Shown in pieces: positions 1 to 9,318 of a stretch of 35,840 bases of DNA. Numbering within the stretch: position 1 is the first letter of the stretch; the number at the start of each line of letters is the position of its first letter. Origin of the DNA: Bryobacterales bacterium (GTDB taxonomy: Bacteria > Acidobacteriota > Terriglobia > Bryobacterales > Bryobacteraceae); the NCBI GenBank assembly GCA_016789745.1, contig JAEUQF010000061.1:1-35840 (forward strand), given 5' to 3'. The notes below the pieces were generated by a model. That model made no database searches, had not been told where the DNA came from, and was given only the letters and a program-made list of their open reading frames with translations. Made by a program: the position numbers and the translations under genes.

Positions 1-449
1 CCTTCCTGGCCGCCGAGTTGCGCAAGAAATGCGCCACCCTCGGCTTCACCGTCTCCATCGACTCCCATGCCATGGGCCGCGACAACCGCACCGCTCTCCC
101 GGCGCCAACCGACGTCAGCCTCGGATCAGCGCTGGGCGCCGAAGCCGTGCGTGCCCTGCGTAGCGGCGCCAATGAAGTGGTGGTTAGCGTGCGCAACGAC
201 ATCCCGCACTCGTTCCCCTTCGCCGACCTCACCGATCCCGCCACCGGCGAACCGCGCACCCGCCGCGTCAGCATGGAGGTGGTGCGCCACATCATGGAGC
301 GCTGCCTCTGGCGCGTGCATCCATCCGACCTCATCAACTCCACCCTCATGGAGGCCATGGCTCGATCAACAAGCGGTGTCAGCGCCGAAGCGCTCACAGC
401 AATGCTGCGCCCCGCCGCCGAACGCTTTGGCTCGCCTTCCTACTTCTAA
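1..449 (+). CDS. Probable 6-phosphofructokinase, C-terminal part (5' end outside window)
   Basis: The frame is open from base 3 and ends with TAA at 447-449, so the last 148 residues are visible. The segment GRDNRTALPAPTDVSLGSAL followed by GAEAVRALRSGANEVV resembles the phosphofructokinase region in which the substrate-binding strand is followed by a conserved D..LA...G..A...L..G helix. If correct, the enzyme phosphorylates fructose 6-phosphate in cytoplasmic glycolysis, but ATP or PPi dependence cannot be judged because the donor-binding N-terminus is missing. The next gene starts 9 nt downstream on the same strand, so they may be co-transcribed. The assignment rests on a partial pattern and is moderate only. 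Confidence 0.5.
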   Translation, partial: FLAAELRKKCATLGFTVSIDSHAMGRDNRTALPAPTDVSLGSALGAEAVRALRSGANEVVVSVRNDIPHSFPFADLTDPATGEPRTRRVSMEVVRHIMERCLWRVHPSDLINSTLMEAMARSTSGVSAEALTAMLRPAAERFGSPSYF

Positions 450-458
450 CGACACCCC

Positions 459-1655
459 ATGAACATCAGCGAAGCCCTGCGTCCCTTCCTCAATCCGCGG
501 CGCAAAACGGAGGGCCGCCCCCCGCGCACCACGCCCCGCGTCCTCATCGCCTCCGCCTCCGTCGGCATGGGACACGTCAGCGCCGGCAAGAACCTCGAAG
601 CCGAATACGCCCGCTGCGGGCGCCCACTCGAAGTTCGGCATCTGGACATCCTCGAGTATTTCTCGCCGCCCAGCCAGATGGCCTACCGCGACGCCTACTT
701 CCGCCTGGTGGCCGACCATGCCCCCGTCGTGCGCCTGCTCTATGACATGACGGACCGCCCGTTCCCCAAGAACCTGGCGCGCATCCTACTCCATCCGCGC
801 ACCGGCCACCGCTTCTGCGAGGAAGTAGCCGCCTTTGATCCGGATCTTGTTGTCACGACGCACTTCACCCCAGCCATGCTCCTCTCCCGGATGGTTCGCA
901 AAGGCCAGTTGCAGACCCGCATCGCCACCGTTGTCACCGACTTCGATGTCCACGGCCTGTGGCTGCAGAACCAGTTGGACAAGTTCTTCGTCTCCACCGA
1001 AGAGTCGCGCGAGTACCTGCTGGCTTTGGGGGTGAAGCCAGAAACGGTCTGTGCCAGCGGCATCCCCACCAATCCTGTCTACGGCGAGGTACACGCCCGC
1101 GAGGCCTGCGCCGCTGCGCTCGGCATTGCCCCTAATCTCCAAACCCTCCTCATCTCCGCCGGCGGCCTCGGCATCGGCAACCTCCTGCCCCTCATCCCCA
1201 TCCTCAATCGCATCCAATTGCCCATCCAGGTGCTGGTCATGTGCGGCAAGAGCGCCGAACTCAAAGCCCAGGTGGACGGCGCCATCGCCAGCCTAACCCC
1301 CGGCAAGGTGGTGTTCCGAACCTTCGGCTTCACCACCCAGATGGACCGCTTCATGAGCTGTTGCGACCTGATCTTCGGCAAACCCGGCGGCCTCACCACC
1401 TGGGAGAGTTTCCGAAAAGGCCTGGCGTGGGCGATCCACAATCCCATTCCCGGCCAGGAAGAACGCAACATGCTCCGGATCCTGGAGGCGGGCGCCGGCA
1501 TCAGTTGCCAAAATCCGTTCACCATCCCGTACAAACTCGAGTCCCTGCTAGGCGATCCCGACCGCCTGCAGCGTATGCGCGAATGCTCGGCGAAACTCGC
1601 CCGCCCCGACGCCGGCCAGGTGATTGTCCGCGAGTCGCTGCAACTTCTGTCCTGA
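459..1655 (+). CDS. MGDG-synthase-like / GT28-type glycosyltransferase
   Basis: This 398-residue protein resembles monogalactosyldiacylglycerol synthase and processive diacylglycerol glucosyltransferases, which move a sugar from a UDP-sugar to diacylglycerol at the cytoplasmic membrane. After a basic N-terminus (residues 1-25) comes the Rossmann motif VLIASASVGMGHVSAGKNLE, matching the glycine-rich start of the MGDG_synth domain. Near residue 300 the sequence GKPGGLTTWESF and then NPIPGQEERN form the typical nucleotide-sugar site of the GT28 C-terminal domain. There is no signal peptide. The ATG lies 9 nt after the preceding stop and no strong Shine-Dalgarno is visible, so translation may depend on coupling. 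The product is probably a membrane glycolipid; sugar and acceptor cannot be read from sequence. Confidence 0.82.
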   Translation: MNISEALRPFLNPRRKTEGRPPRTTPRVLIASASVGMGHVSAGKNLEAEYARCGRPLEVRHLDILEYFSPPSQMAYRDAYFRLVADHAPVVRLLYDMTDRPFPKNLARILLHPRTGHRFCEEVAAFDPDLVVTTHFTPAMLLSRMVRKGQLQTRIATVVTDFDVHGLWLQNQLDKFFVSTEESREYLLALGVKPETVCASGIPTNPVYGEVHAREACAAALGIAPNLQTLLISAGGLGIGNLLPLIPILNRIQLPIQVLVMCGKSAELKAQVDGAIASLTPGKVVFRTFGFTTQMDRFMSCCDLIFGKPGGLTTWESFRKGLAWAIHNPIPGQEERNMLRILEAGAGISCQNPFTIPYKLESLLGDPDRLQRMRECSAKLARPDAGQVIVRESLQLLS

Positions 1656-1677
1656 TCGTATACACCCGCGACTTCGA

Positions 1678-1683
1678 TATACT
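1678..1683 (+). promoter_or_regulatory. Candidate -10 element for the TonB-type receptor gene
   Basis: TATACT lies 26 nt upstream of the ATG at 1710, in the short gap after the glycosyltransferase gene. A start about 7 nt downstream would give a leader near 20 nt. No convincing -35 hexamer was found, so this is weak. Confidence 0.3.
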
Positions 1684-1709
1684 TTGTTACAGTTCCGGTA
1701 AATCTCGCT

Positions 1710-4700
1710 ATGCACAAAAGCAAGTTACTCCTTGTTCTGAGCTGCTTTCTGTCTGCCGCCACGGCCCTCTACGGCCAGGCTGGCGCTCAACTGAGTGGCA
1801 TCATTTCCGACACGACCGGCGCCGCTGTCCAGGGCGCGGAAGTCACTGTCGTCAACATCAACACCGCCGCCGAACGTAAGGCTACCACCAACGAAGCCGG
1901 CCTCTACACCTTCCCGTTCCTCAACCCGGATGACTACACCATCACGGTGTCGAAAACCGGCTTCCGTTCCGTCAAACGCGAAAACGTGCGACTGGAAGTC
2001 AACCAGACCGCCCGCGTCGACTTCGCTCTCGAAGTCGGCCAGGTCAGCGAAACCGTCAACGTCACGGCGTCCACCCCGCTGATCGACTCCGACACCTCCG
2101 CCATCGGCCAGGTTGTCGAGCAGAAGGCCATTGAAGATCTGCCTTTGAACGGCCGCAACTTCGTCCAACTCGCCACCCTCGGACCAGGCGTGGTCGGCGT
2201 CGGCTTCGGCTCGCGCGGCACCATCATGAGCGGCACCCGCCCCGACGACTTGCGCCCGGGCAGCGAACTATTCGCCAACGGCAACCGCGAAAACTCCAAC
2301 AACTTCCTGATGGACGGCGCCGACAACAATGAGCGCCTCACGCTCAGCATCACGCTGCGCCCCTCGGTGGAAGCCGTGCGCGAGTTCAAGATCCAGACTT
2401 CCATGTTTGAAGCCGACCAGGGCCGCAACTCCGGCGCCACCGTCAACGTCATCACCAAGTCCGGCTCCAACGAATGGCACGGCAGCGCCTATGAGTTCCT
2501 GCGCAACGACAAGTTCGATGCCAAGAACTACTTCGCCGCGCCCACCCAGGCCAAGCCGGCTCTGCGCCAGAACCAGTTCGGCGCCAGCTTCGGCGGCAAG
2601 ATCGTCCCCAACAAGCTGTTCTTCTTCGGCAACTACGAAGGCTTCCGCCGCCGTCTGGAACGCACCTTCGTCAACACCGTGCCCACCGCCGAAATGCGGG
2701 TTGGTAACTTCAGCGGCGTTCGCGACATCTTCGACCCCGCCACCCTGCGTCCCCAGGCCGGCGTCGCCAGCGGCTTTGTCCGCGACCCGTTCCCCGGCCG
2801 CCAGATCCCGGCCAATCGCTTTGACCCGATCACCCGCCGCCTGATCAACGCCTATCCGAATCCGGACCGCGCGGGCTTGGTTGCCAACCAAACCACCAAC
2901 CCCAAGGAAGCCCAGCGCTGGAACCAGGGCGACGTCCGCATCGACTGGAATGCCAGTGAGAAGAACATCGTCTTTGGCCGCTTCTCGCGCCAGGATACCG
3001 TTACTACCCGGCCCTCCACCTTCGCCCCGGTCAATCTGGAAGGCGTCGGCACGGTCAGCCTGGGTAATGAGGACACCTTCGCCGGCGACTCGGCCCTCAA
3101 GGCCTACAACGCCGTTGCCACCTGGATCCGCACCTTCACCCCCACCTTCATCATGGAAGCCAAGATGGGCTTCAACCGCTTCAACCTCGACTTCCGCCAG
3201 GAGGGCGCGGTGGACGGCGCCCAGTTGGGCGAAAAGCTCGGCGTCCGCGGTTCCAACCAGGGCCCGCGCTCCGATGGTATCCCCATCTTCTCGCCCGCCG
3301 GCTATACCGGCATCGGTCAGACCCGCTCGCTGCCCATCGTCCGCATCGAGAATACCTTCCACCCGCGCTTCGACTTCACCAACATCCGCGGCGCGCACAC
3401 CATCCGCTTCGGCTGGGAACTGCGTCGCCGCCAGATCACGCAGTTCCAGACCAATCGCGGCAACGGCCGCTTCAACTTCGGCCGTACCTTCTCCGATGAC
3501 CCCAACAACACGGCCAACACCGGCGACACCATGGCAGCCTTCCTGTTGGGCGCGGCTAACACCATCGAGCAGGATTTCACGCTCGTGTTCCCTGGCTTCC
3601 GTCAATCGGAGAACGCCATGTACATCCAGGACAACTGGAAGGTCAGCGACCGCCTGACCTTGAACCTTGGCCTGCGCTGGGAGTACGACAACCCGCTCAC
3701 CGAGGTTGCCAACCGACAGAGCAACTTCGATATCGTCACCGGCAAACTGCTCATCGCCGGCTTCAATACCGATGCCGCCACCGGCGTCCGCCCCGACCGC
3801 AACAACTTCGGCCCGCGCGTCGGCTTTGCCTATCGCCTCCGCGAAGGCACGGTTGTCCGCGGCGGCATGGGCGTCTTCTATAACCCGGCCGGCAGCGAAG
3901 GCGCCTATATGCGCCGCCACCGCCAACTGCCCTTCGGCCCCATCGTTGCCGTCGACATCAACCAGTTCGTCGCCAACCCGCGCCGCGTGCAGGACGGCTT
4001 CGGTCCCATCCCGGTTCTCGATCCCAACATCGTGGCCAACAACCCGGTTGGTGCAATGATCGCCATCGACCAGAACTTCCGCAGCGGCTACATTCCGCAG
4101 TACACACTGCAGATCCAACAGTCGCTGCCCAAGCAGTTAGTAGCGAAGATCGGCTACGTCGGCAACGCCGGCCGCCGCCTGGACACCACCTGGGATCCCA
4201 ACCAGCCCGTCCCCGGCCCCGGCGCCCCCGGCCCGCGCCGCCCGCTCATCGGCATCGCCCCGAACGTTGTTGGCGTCACCTACAACACCTCGGATGGCAT
4301 GTCCAGCTACAACTCGCTGCAGGCTTCGCTCGAACGCCGCTTCGCCAATGGCCTGGGCTTCCTCGCGTCCTACACCTGGGCTCACTCCATCGACACGGTG
4401 GTCAACGCCTTCGGTGGCGCCGACAACGGCCCCTCTCCGCAGGATAGCCGCTGCCGCTTCTGCGAACGCAGCAACTCCGGCTTCGACCTCCGCCACCGCT
4501 TCGTTACCTCCGCCAACTACTCGCTTCCGGTCGGCACTGGCCGCAAGTTCAGCTTTGGCAATAAGGTGGCCGACATCGCTCTCGGCGGCTGGGACATGAA
4601 CCTCATCTTCACCTCCCAGACCGGCCTTCCCTTCACCCCGGTGCTAGGCACTTCGGTGTCGAACTCCGGCGGCAGTCGCCCCAACCGCTTCGGCCTGGGA

Positions 4701-5033
4701 GAACGCTCCAACCCCGATCCGTTCCTCTGGTATGACACTTCCTTCAATACCTCCGGCGCGGCCTGGGGCATCCCGCAGCAGTTCACCTTCGGCAACAGCG
4801 GCCGCAACATCCTGTTTGGACCCGGCCGTATCAACTTCGACTATTCGCTCTTCAAGGACTTCAGCTTCAAGGAAACCATGAAGCTGCAATTCCGCTGGGA
4901 AATGTTTAACCTCCTGAACACGCCTCAGTTCGACCTGCCAAATACGGCCCTTGGCACACCCGCCGCCGGCCGCATCACCAGCGTCGTCGGAACACCGCGC
5001 CAGATGCAGTTAGGTCTGCGCTTCTCGTTCTAA
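1710..5033 (+). CDS. TonB-dependent receptor / Oar-like outer-membrane protein with carboxypeptidase-regulatory N-domain
   Basis: The protein has 1107 residues. A signal peptide ends near residue 23 (MHKSKLLLVLSCFLSAATAL then YGQ). Residues about 25-110 form a CarboxypepD_reg-like beta-sandwich (GIISDTTGAAVQGAEVTVVN, later KTGFRSVKRENVRL). A plug-like region follows (DLPLNGRNFVQLATLGPGV; NFLMDGADNNE), then a long beta-barrel rich in alternating aromatic and polar residues. It ends in LGLRFSF, a terminal Phe typical of barrels recognised by the Bam complex. Such proteins are expanded in Acidobacteriota and are presumed to import or bind large substrates at the outer membrane; the ligand is unknown. 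The gene ends just before a strong terminator shared with the convergent operon. Confidence 0.88.
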   Translation: MHKSKLLLVLSCFLSAATALYGQAGAQLSGIISDTTGAAVQGAEVTVVNINTAAERKATTNEAGLYTFPFLNPDDYTITVSKTGFRSVKRENVRLEVNQTARVDFALEVGQVSETVNVTASTPLIDSDTSAIGQVVEQKAIEDLPLNGRNFVQLATLGPGVVGVGFGSRGTIMSGTRPDDLRPGSELFANGNRENSNNFLMDGADNNERLTLSITLRPSVEAVREFKIQTSMFEADQGRNSGATVNVITKSGSNEWHGSAYEFLRNDKFDAKNYFAAPTQAKPALRQNQFGASFGGKIVPNKLFFFGNYEGFRRRLERTFVNTVPTAEMRVGNFSGVRDIFDPATLRPQAGVASGFVRDPFPGRQIPANRFDPITRRLINAYPNPDRAGLVANQTTNPKEAQRWNQGDVRIDWNASEKNIVFGRFSRQDTVTTRPSTFAPVNLEGVGTVSLGNEDTFAGDSALKAYNAVATWIRTFTPTFIMEAKMGFNRFNLDFRQEGAVDGAQLGEKLGVRGSNQGPRSDGIPIFSPAGYTGIGQTRSLPIVRIENTFHPRFDFTNIRGAHTIRFGWELRRRQITQFQTNRGNGRFNFGRTFSDDPNNTANTGDTMAAFLLGAANTIEQDFTLVFPGFRQSENAMYIQDNWKVSDRLTLNLGLRWEYDNPLTEVANRQSNFDIVTGKLLIAGFNTDAATGVRPDRNNFGPRVGFAYRLREGTVVRGGMGVFYNPAGSEGAYMRRHRQLPFGPIVAVDINQFVANPRRVQDGFGPIPVLDPNIVANNPVGAMIAIDQNFRSGYIPQYTLQIQQSLPKQLVAKIGYVGNAGRRLDTTWDPNQPVPGPGAPGPRRPLIGIAPNVVGVTYNTSDGMSSYNSLQASLERRFANGLGFLASYTWAHSIDTVVNAFGGADNGPSPQDSRCRFCERSNSGFDLRHRFVTSANYSLPVGTGRKFSFGNKVADIALGGWDMNLIFTSQTGLPFTPVLGTSVSNSGGSRPNRFGLGERSNPDPFLWYDTSFNTSGAAWGIPQQFTFGNSGRNILFGPGRINFDYSLFKDFSFKETMKLQFRWEMFNLLNTPQFDLPNTALGTPAAGRITSVVGTPRQMQLGLRFSF

Positions 5034-5050
5034 GCAACACCACAAACAAA

Positions 5051-5087
5051 AAAGGCCGGCTCTCTCCACAAAGGAGGGCCGGCCTTT
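5051..5087. terminator. Bidirectional Rho-independent terminator
   Basis: AAAGGCCGGC at 5051-5060 pairs perfectly with GCCGGCCTTT at 5078-5087. The stem extends inward with TCTCT against GGAGG (one G-U pair) and leaves a 7-nt loop at 5066-5072. A T-rich tract follows on the + side and an A-rich tract precedes it, giving a T-run for the - strand as well. It sits between the convergent receptor gene and LarA-like gene and can serve both. Confidence 0.9.
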
Positions 5088-5106
5088 CTCTTTTGGTGCG
5101 ATGCCT

Positions 5107-6405
5107 TTAGTGTTCCTTAAACGGCAATACAAGATGCCCTGCCGCGTCAAACTGCAGCTGCTGCGGGTCCCCTTCCACTTCGATATCGAACTTATCCTGC
5201 TCCAGCAACGGCAGGGCGTCCTCACTCACCAGCAGGTGTTCCAAGGCCAGCGTATCCATGGCCGCCACGAACACCCGCCCCTCGGTGCGAGTAGGACACA
5301 GCCCTAACAGCACCTCAATGCCTTCCCTGTCATTCGGAAACACCATCGGCGTCCGTGCCGCCGCTCCCGAAAAACCAGTGATCGCATTCAGATGCGTCTT
5401 CTGGAAATCCACGGTGTCGTAAAAGCGCTTCGAGATCCCTTCCCACAACCCCATCCCCACCGCGTTGCCATGCGATTGATCGGTCAACGTGCTGACGAAG
5501 ATGCGCCACACCGCCGGATCCTCCAGATCCCACGCCTTCTTGCCAGGAATCGGCGCATACACGTCGCGCTGAATCGTCTTCGTGTCCGCGCCCGTTCCCG
5601 AGATGTTCTTCCCCGCCCGGTACAGATACAGCAGGTCAATAAACGGCAGCGGAATGCGCGGCATCAAGGCGTTCGCTTCTTTCAGGAACTCCGCCTCGCC
5701 GGCATCCATATCAGCCGCCGAAAACGCCCGCACCTTCGCCGGCTCATGATACTGGTTCTCGATCACTGCCAGCCCACCAATCACCTTGCCCGTCGAGATC
5801 AGGTGCCGCGCCGCCGTGTTGATCGCCCATCCCAGGCCATGATGCAGCACCTGGTCGTGATAGCTCTGCGCGCCCTTCACCTGCCCCGCGCCAATCGCCA
5901 GCACCTTGAACAACCCGCTTTCATGGTCGTTCTCCATATCCGTGTGGCGCTTGATACGCCCAAACGCATGGATGCCGTCCGCCTCCCACGCCACCCGCGA
6001 ACACTGCACCACCAGCGGCGGCCCGTCGGTATCGAACGAGTGCACCACCGTGGTCTCCAGGCACGCCTTCACCGGACAACCGACGCCTTCTTCGGTAATA
6101 CCCTTGTCGTGCAGAACCTCCAGAATGGCTTCTTCGCTTAATCCGCCGTGCGTCCCCATCGCCCCAAACACAAACGGCAGCGCGCCCTGGTCCTTGAACC
6201 ACGCCACCTGCGCCCGCATCAGGTCCGCATAGTTGGCAATGCCGCGGCTGGGCCCGGTAATGGCAATCCGCATCCCTTTCAATTCCCGGCCCGCATACGC
6301 CGCGGCCAGTTGCCTGCGCACTTCGCCTTCGATATCCGTCAGGCGCGGCACATCCTTATAGCGCACGCGGATTGCACTTACTCTTGGTAACTCAGCTTTT
6401 CTCAT
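5107..6405 (-). CDS. LarA-like / DUF2088 family protein
   Basis: This 432-residue cytoplasmic protein resembles the N-terminal domain of nickel-dependent lactate racemase LarA. The stretch MRIAITGPSRGIANYADLMR followed by GALPFVFGAMGTHGG corresponds to the LarA region with the (D/S)xTRPxP-like loop and the GxHxP-like loop. Here the first loop reads GPSRGI rather than a canonical TRP motif, so the true reaction may differ from lactate racemisation. A GGAG-type ribosome site lies a few bases upstream of the ATG. It is the last gene of the minus-strand operon, 14 nt after the esterase gene, and ends at the bidirectional terminator. The substrate is unknown. Confidence 0.6.
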   Translation of the reverse strand: MRKAELPRVSAIRVRYKDVPRLTDIEGEVRRQLAAAYAGRELKGMRIAITGPSRGIANYADLMRAQVAWFKDQGALPFVFGAMGTHGGLSEEAILEVLHDKGITEEGVGCPVKACLETTVVHSFDTDGPPLVVQCSRVAWEADGIHAFGRIKRHTDMENDHESGLFKVLAIGAGQVKGAQSYHDQVLHHGLGWAINTAARHLISTGKVIGGLAVIENQYHEPAKVRAFSAADMDAGEAEFLKEANALMPRIPLPFIDLLYLYRAGKNISGTGADTKTIQRDVYAPIPGKKAWDLEDPAVWRIFVSTLTDQSHGNAVGMGLWEGISKRFYDTVDFQKTHLNAITGFSGAAARTPMVFPNDREGIEVLLGLCPTRTEGRVFVAAMDTLALEHLLVSEDALPLLEQDKFDIEVEGDPQQLQFDAAGHLVLPFKEH

Positions 6406-6419
6406 AGATCTCCGTAATG

Positions 6420-7922
6420 TTATTGCCAGCGGTCGGTACGGAAGGGTGTGGCCGGCAGCCCTTCCCGATTCACTAAATTCGCCGCCGGGTCATTCTCCCA
6501 GGCATAGCGCACCTGTTCCGGATTCTTCACCAGCGGGCGTGCCAGCACCACCGTATTGCCCTCCACATGCGCTTCGGCCTTATAAAAACTCCCGTCACTA
6601 CCGGCAATGCGGAACCCGGTCAGCGCGCCGCCATCCCGGCTCGCCAACCCTGTGCCCGTATGGTCAAACCACACCCGCAGCTTGCCGCTCTCCGTCGTCA
6701 CTTGGCGGAACACCGGCCCGCTATGAACAATGCGCTCGCCATAGGCCACGGCGCGGGCCGCTAGCGCCAGGCGATTGCCCACCGTTGTCTTGTCGCGCGG
6801 GTGAATGTCCGTGCTCTCCCCAACATCGATGGCCAACGCCTGTCCGGTATTCACCAGGCTCAACGTCGCTGTCTGCGAATCCCGCAACACTGGCCATGTC
6901 CCCGGCGCCGGCCGCCCATAGGACGCCAACTGCACCCACAGGAACGGGAACGGTCCCTGCCCCCAATTACGGCGCCAATCCTGGATCATCTCGGCGAACA
7001 GCGTCCGATATAGCTCGTTATCCGTGGGCCCGGCATTCGCTTCGCCCTGATACCAGATGGCCCCGCGAATGGCATAAGGCAGCAGCGGCGCGATCATGCC
7101 GTTATACAGGCCGGTGGGCGTGTGCACATGTCCCGGCGCGCCGGGAGGCGGATTCGGACGTACCGGCGGCGTCTTACCGGCAACCTTTGCCGCCTCCACT
7201 TCCTTCTGCCACTCCGCCAGCCGAGCCTCGTACTTTCCTTTCGCCTCGGGATATGCCGCTTCGAACTTCTGCCACCGCTCGACGTACCACTGCAGCGCCG
7301 GATTATCCAGCATCGTCTCCCGGCTGGTCCACGCCTGTGCCGGCGTTCCACCCACCGCCGATTGCAGAATGCCGATCGGCACCCCACGCATCTGGTGCAG
7401 ATGCTTCGCGAAGAAATAGCCCACCCCGCTCACGGCGCCCGCCGTATCCGGGTTAATCACCTTCCACGTGGCATCCTCCACATCATCGGCAGGCTGCTCC
7501 AGTGACCGCGTCTTGACGTGGAAGAACCGGATCTGCGGATGATTCGCCCGCGGAATCTCTTCGTCCGATCCCTTCGAGTTCTTCAACGTCCAGGCCATGT
7601 TCGACTGTCCCGACGCCACCCACACCTCGCCCACCAGCACGTTGCGGATCGTCAGCGTATTGCCGCCCTGGATCGTCATCTCAAATGGGCCGCCCGCCAA
7701 CATCGGCGCCAGAAACACCTGCCACTGCCCGTCTTCGTTGGCGTGGCCCTCCACCTTCTGCCCGGCCATGCTGACCGTGACAGTCTCGCCAACAGTCGCC
7801 TTTCCCCATATCCGTACCGGCCGCTGCTGCTGCAGCACCATGTTGTCGGAAATCAGCGCCGGCAGCCGGACATCCGCCCACAACTGCACGGCTAGGAACA
7901 GCACGAATAGCGCGGTCTTCAT
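6420..7922 (-). CDS. Sialate O-acetylesterase family carbohydrate esterase (SASA domain)
   Basis: The 500-residue protein has a cleavable signal peptide (MKTALFVLFLAVQLWADV) and then the family opening RLPALISDNMVLQQ. The nucleophile motif GQSNM lies at residues 105-109 with catalytic Ser107. The second conserved block IWYQGEANAG follows near the middle, and a C-terminal beta domain completes the usual length. It should remove O-acetyl groups from sugars outside the cytoplasm. A GGGAG ribosome site precedes the ATG. The gene sits 15 nt after the sulfatase, which suggests they strip ester substituents from the same polysaccharide. Confidence 0.92.
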   Translation of the reverse strand: MKTALFVLFLAVQLWADVRLPALISDNMVLQQQRPVRIWGKATVGETVTVSMAGQKVEGHANEDGQWQVFLAPMLAGGPFEMTIQGGNTLTIRNVLVGEVWVASGQSNMAWTLKNSKGSDEEIPRANHPQIRFFHVKTRSLEQPADDVEDATWKVINPDTAGAVSGVGYFFAKHLHQMRGVPIGILQSAVGGTPAQAWTSRETMLDNPALQWYVERWQKFEAAYPEAKGKYEARLAEWQKEVEAAKVAGKTPPVRPNPPPGAPGHVHTPTGLYNGMIAPLLPYAIRGAIWYQGEANAGPTDNELYRTLFAEMIQDWRRNWGQGPFPFLWVQLASYGRPAPGTWPVLRDSQTATLSLVNTGQALAIDVGESTDIHPRDKTTVGNRLALAARAVAYGERIVHSGPVFRQVTTESGKLRVWFDHTGTGLASRDGGALTGFRIAGSDGSFYKAEAHVEGNTVVLARPLVKNPEQVRYAWENDPAANLVNREGLPATPFRTDRWQ

Positions 7923-7937
7923 AGTTCTCGCTCCCGT

Positions 7938-9314
7938 TCAGGCTTTCTTCTTCTGTTGCTGCGCGGGCAGCCAGTCCTGCAGTTCTTTCCAACTGTCGCC
8001 GCAGGAATCCATATGCTTCTCGACAGCGGCATCGAACTTCGCCTGCAGCTTGCGGTGCGACGCGCTGCCTGCCAGGTTGTTCATCTCGTAGGGGTCTGTC
8101 TTGAGATCGTAAAGCACCCACGGTTTATCGGCGAAGCGGGCATACTTGTAGCGGCGCGTCCGCAGCCCGCGCCAGCAATCCCACTCGTTCATCTCCGTCT
8201 TGGTGTAGATCATCAGCGGCGTCGATTCCGGCGTCTTGTTCGACGTGCCGCGAATGTAAGGCGCGTAGTTGAAGCCCGGCATCGATTCCGGCACCTGCTG
8301 CCCGGCCAGCCCCAGCAGCGTGGGCACAGCGTCGATATGGGAGAACACCGCGTCCAGCTTGCGCCCGGCGCGAATCTTGCCCGGCCAGCGCATGATGCCC
8401 GGCACCTGCGTCGATTCTTCCCACGGCTTGCGTTTCAAGAACGTGCCCTGTGAACCCAGCATATCGCCGTGATCGCTCAGGAAGTAGACGATCGTGTTCT
8501 CCCGCAGCCCCAACTCGTCCAGCCGCTTCAGAATCCGCCCCACTTCGCTATCCAGAAAGTTGATCGCCGAATAGTAGCCAGCCAGGTCCTTGCGGGTCCC
8601 GTTGCGCTTGGCGCCCTCTTTCCAGTTCTTGCGAAGCTCGATGTCTTCCGGCCTGTAGTCGTTCTCATGCCCCGGCGGCAGCAGATAGGGATCATGCGGC
8701 GGCGTATGCTGCACCGACAGGAAGAACGGCTGCTTGCGCTCCTTGGCCCGCTCCAGAAACTCAATCGCCGAGTTCGTCCACTGGATGGAGTCATACCCTT
8801 TAATCGGGATCGGCACCGGCTCATCGCGGAAATACTTCGAGTTGAAGTACGCGTGGCTGCAGATGTTCGCCGCCCAGTAGTGGTAGCCATGGCGGTCCTC
8901 GCCCGGCGGCACGAAACCCGGCTCCCGAGGCCCGCCGTGCAGGTGCCACTTGCCGACGAACCCCGTATAGTAACCAGCCTTCGCCAGCAACTTCGCGATC
9001 GTGTGCTGATCCTTCTTCAGCGGCACATCGTTCACCGGCGTACCGTTCTGGTGCGGATAGCGCCCGGTCAGCAGAATGCCGCGCGCCGGCGTACACACCG
9101 GGCAGTTCGCCACGGCATTCGTGAACAGCGCCCCTTCGCCCGCGAGTTTATCCAGCACCGGTGTGCGCACCTGGCGATTGCCCATCACCCCTAAATCCTG
9201 CGCCCGCCATTGATCCGGCATGATGAACAGAATGTTCGGCGGATCGCCCTGCACGCCCGCACCACGCAACACGGCGGGCGCTCCGGCGACGATAAACTCG
9301 CGTCGATTGATCAT
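7938..9314 (-). CDS. Type I sulfatase (formylglycine-dependent)
   Basis: The 458-residue protein starts with a twin-arginine-like exported N-terminus (MINRREFIVAGAPAVL). The metal-binding start ILFIMPDQWRAQDLG follows, then the signature CTPARG at residues 74-79. Cys74 is the residue expected to be converted to formylglycine. Later blocks SDHGDMLGSQG and a C-terminal TDPYEMNNLAG match the sulfatase fold. The product should hydrolyse sulfate esters in the periplasm or outside. It lies 4 nt downstream of the PhoPQ-related gene and 15 nt upstream of the esterase gene. No maturase gene (FGE or anSME) is in the window. Confidence 0.93.
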   Translation of the reverse strand: MINRREFIVAGAPAVLRGAGVQGDPPNILFIMPDQWRAQDLGVMGNRQVRTPVLDKLAGEGALFTNAVANCPVCTPARGILLTGRYPHQNGTPVNDVPLKKDQHTIAKLLAKAGYYTGFVGKWHLHGGPREPGFVPPGEDRHGYHYWAANICSHAYFNSKYFRDEPVPIPIKGYDSIQWTNSAIEFLERAKERKQPFFLSVQHTPPHDPYLLPPGHENDYRPEDIELRKNWKEGAKRNGTRKDLAGYYSAINFLDSEVGRILKRLDELGLRENTIVYFLSDHGDMLGSQGTFLKRKPWEESTQVPGIMRWPGKIRAGRKLDAVFSHIDAVPTLLGLAGQQVPESMPGFNYAPYIRGTSNKTPESTPLMIYTKTEMNEWDCWRGLRTRRYKYARFADKPWVLYDLKTDPYEMNNLAGSASHRKLQAKFDAAVEKHMDSCGDSWKELQDWLPAQQQKKKA

Positions 9315-9318
9315 TGGT

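Noticed and set aside
2268..4118. 616-codon ORF on the minus strand opposite the TonB receptor
   Set aside because: Low-complexity Gly/Ala/Val/Asp-rich antisense shadow caused by biased third positions; the + strand gene has clear domains.
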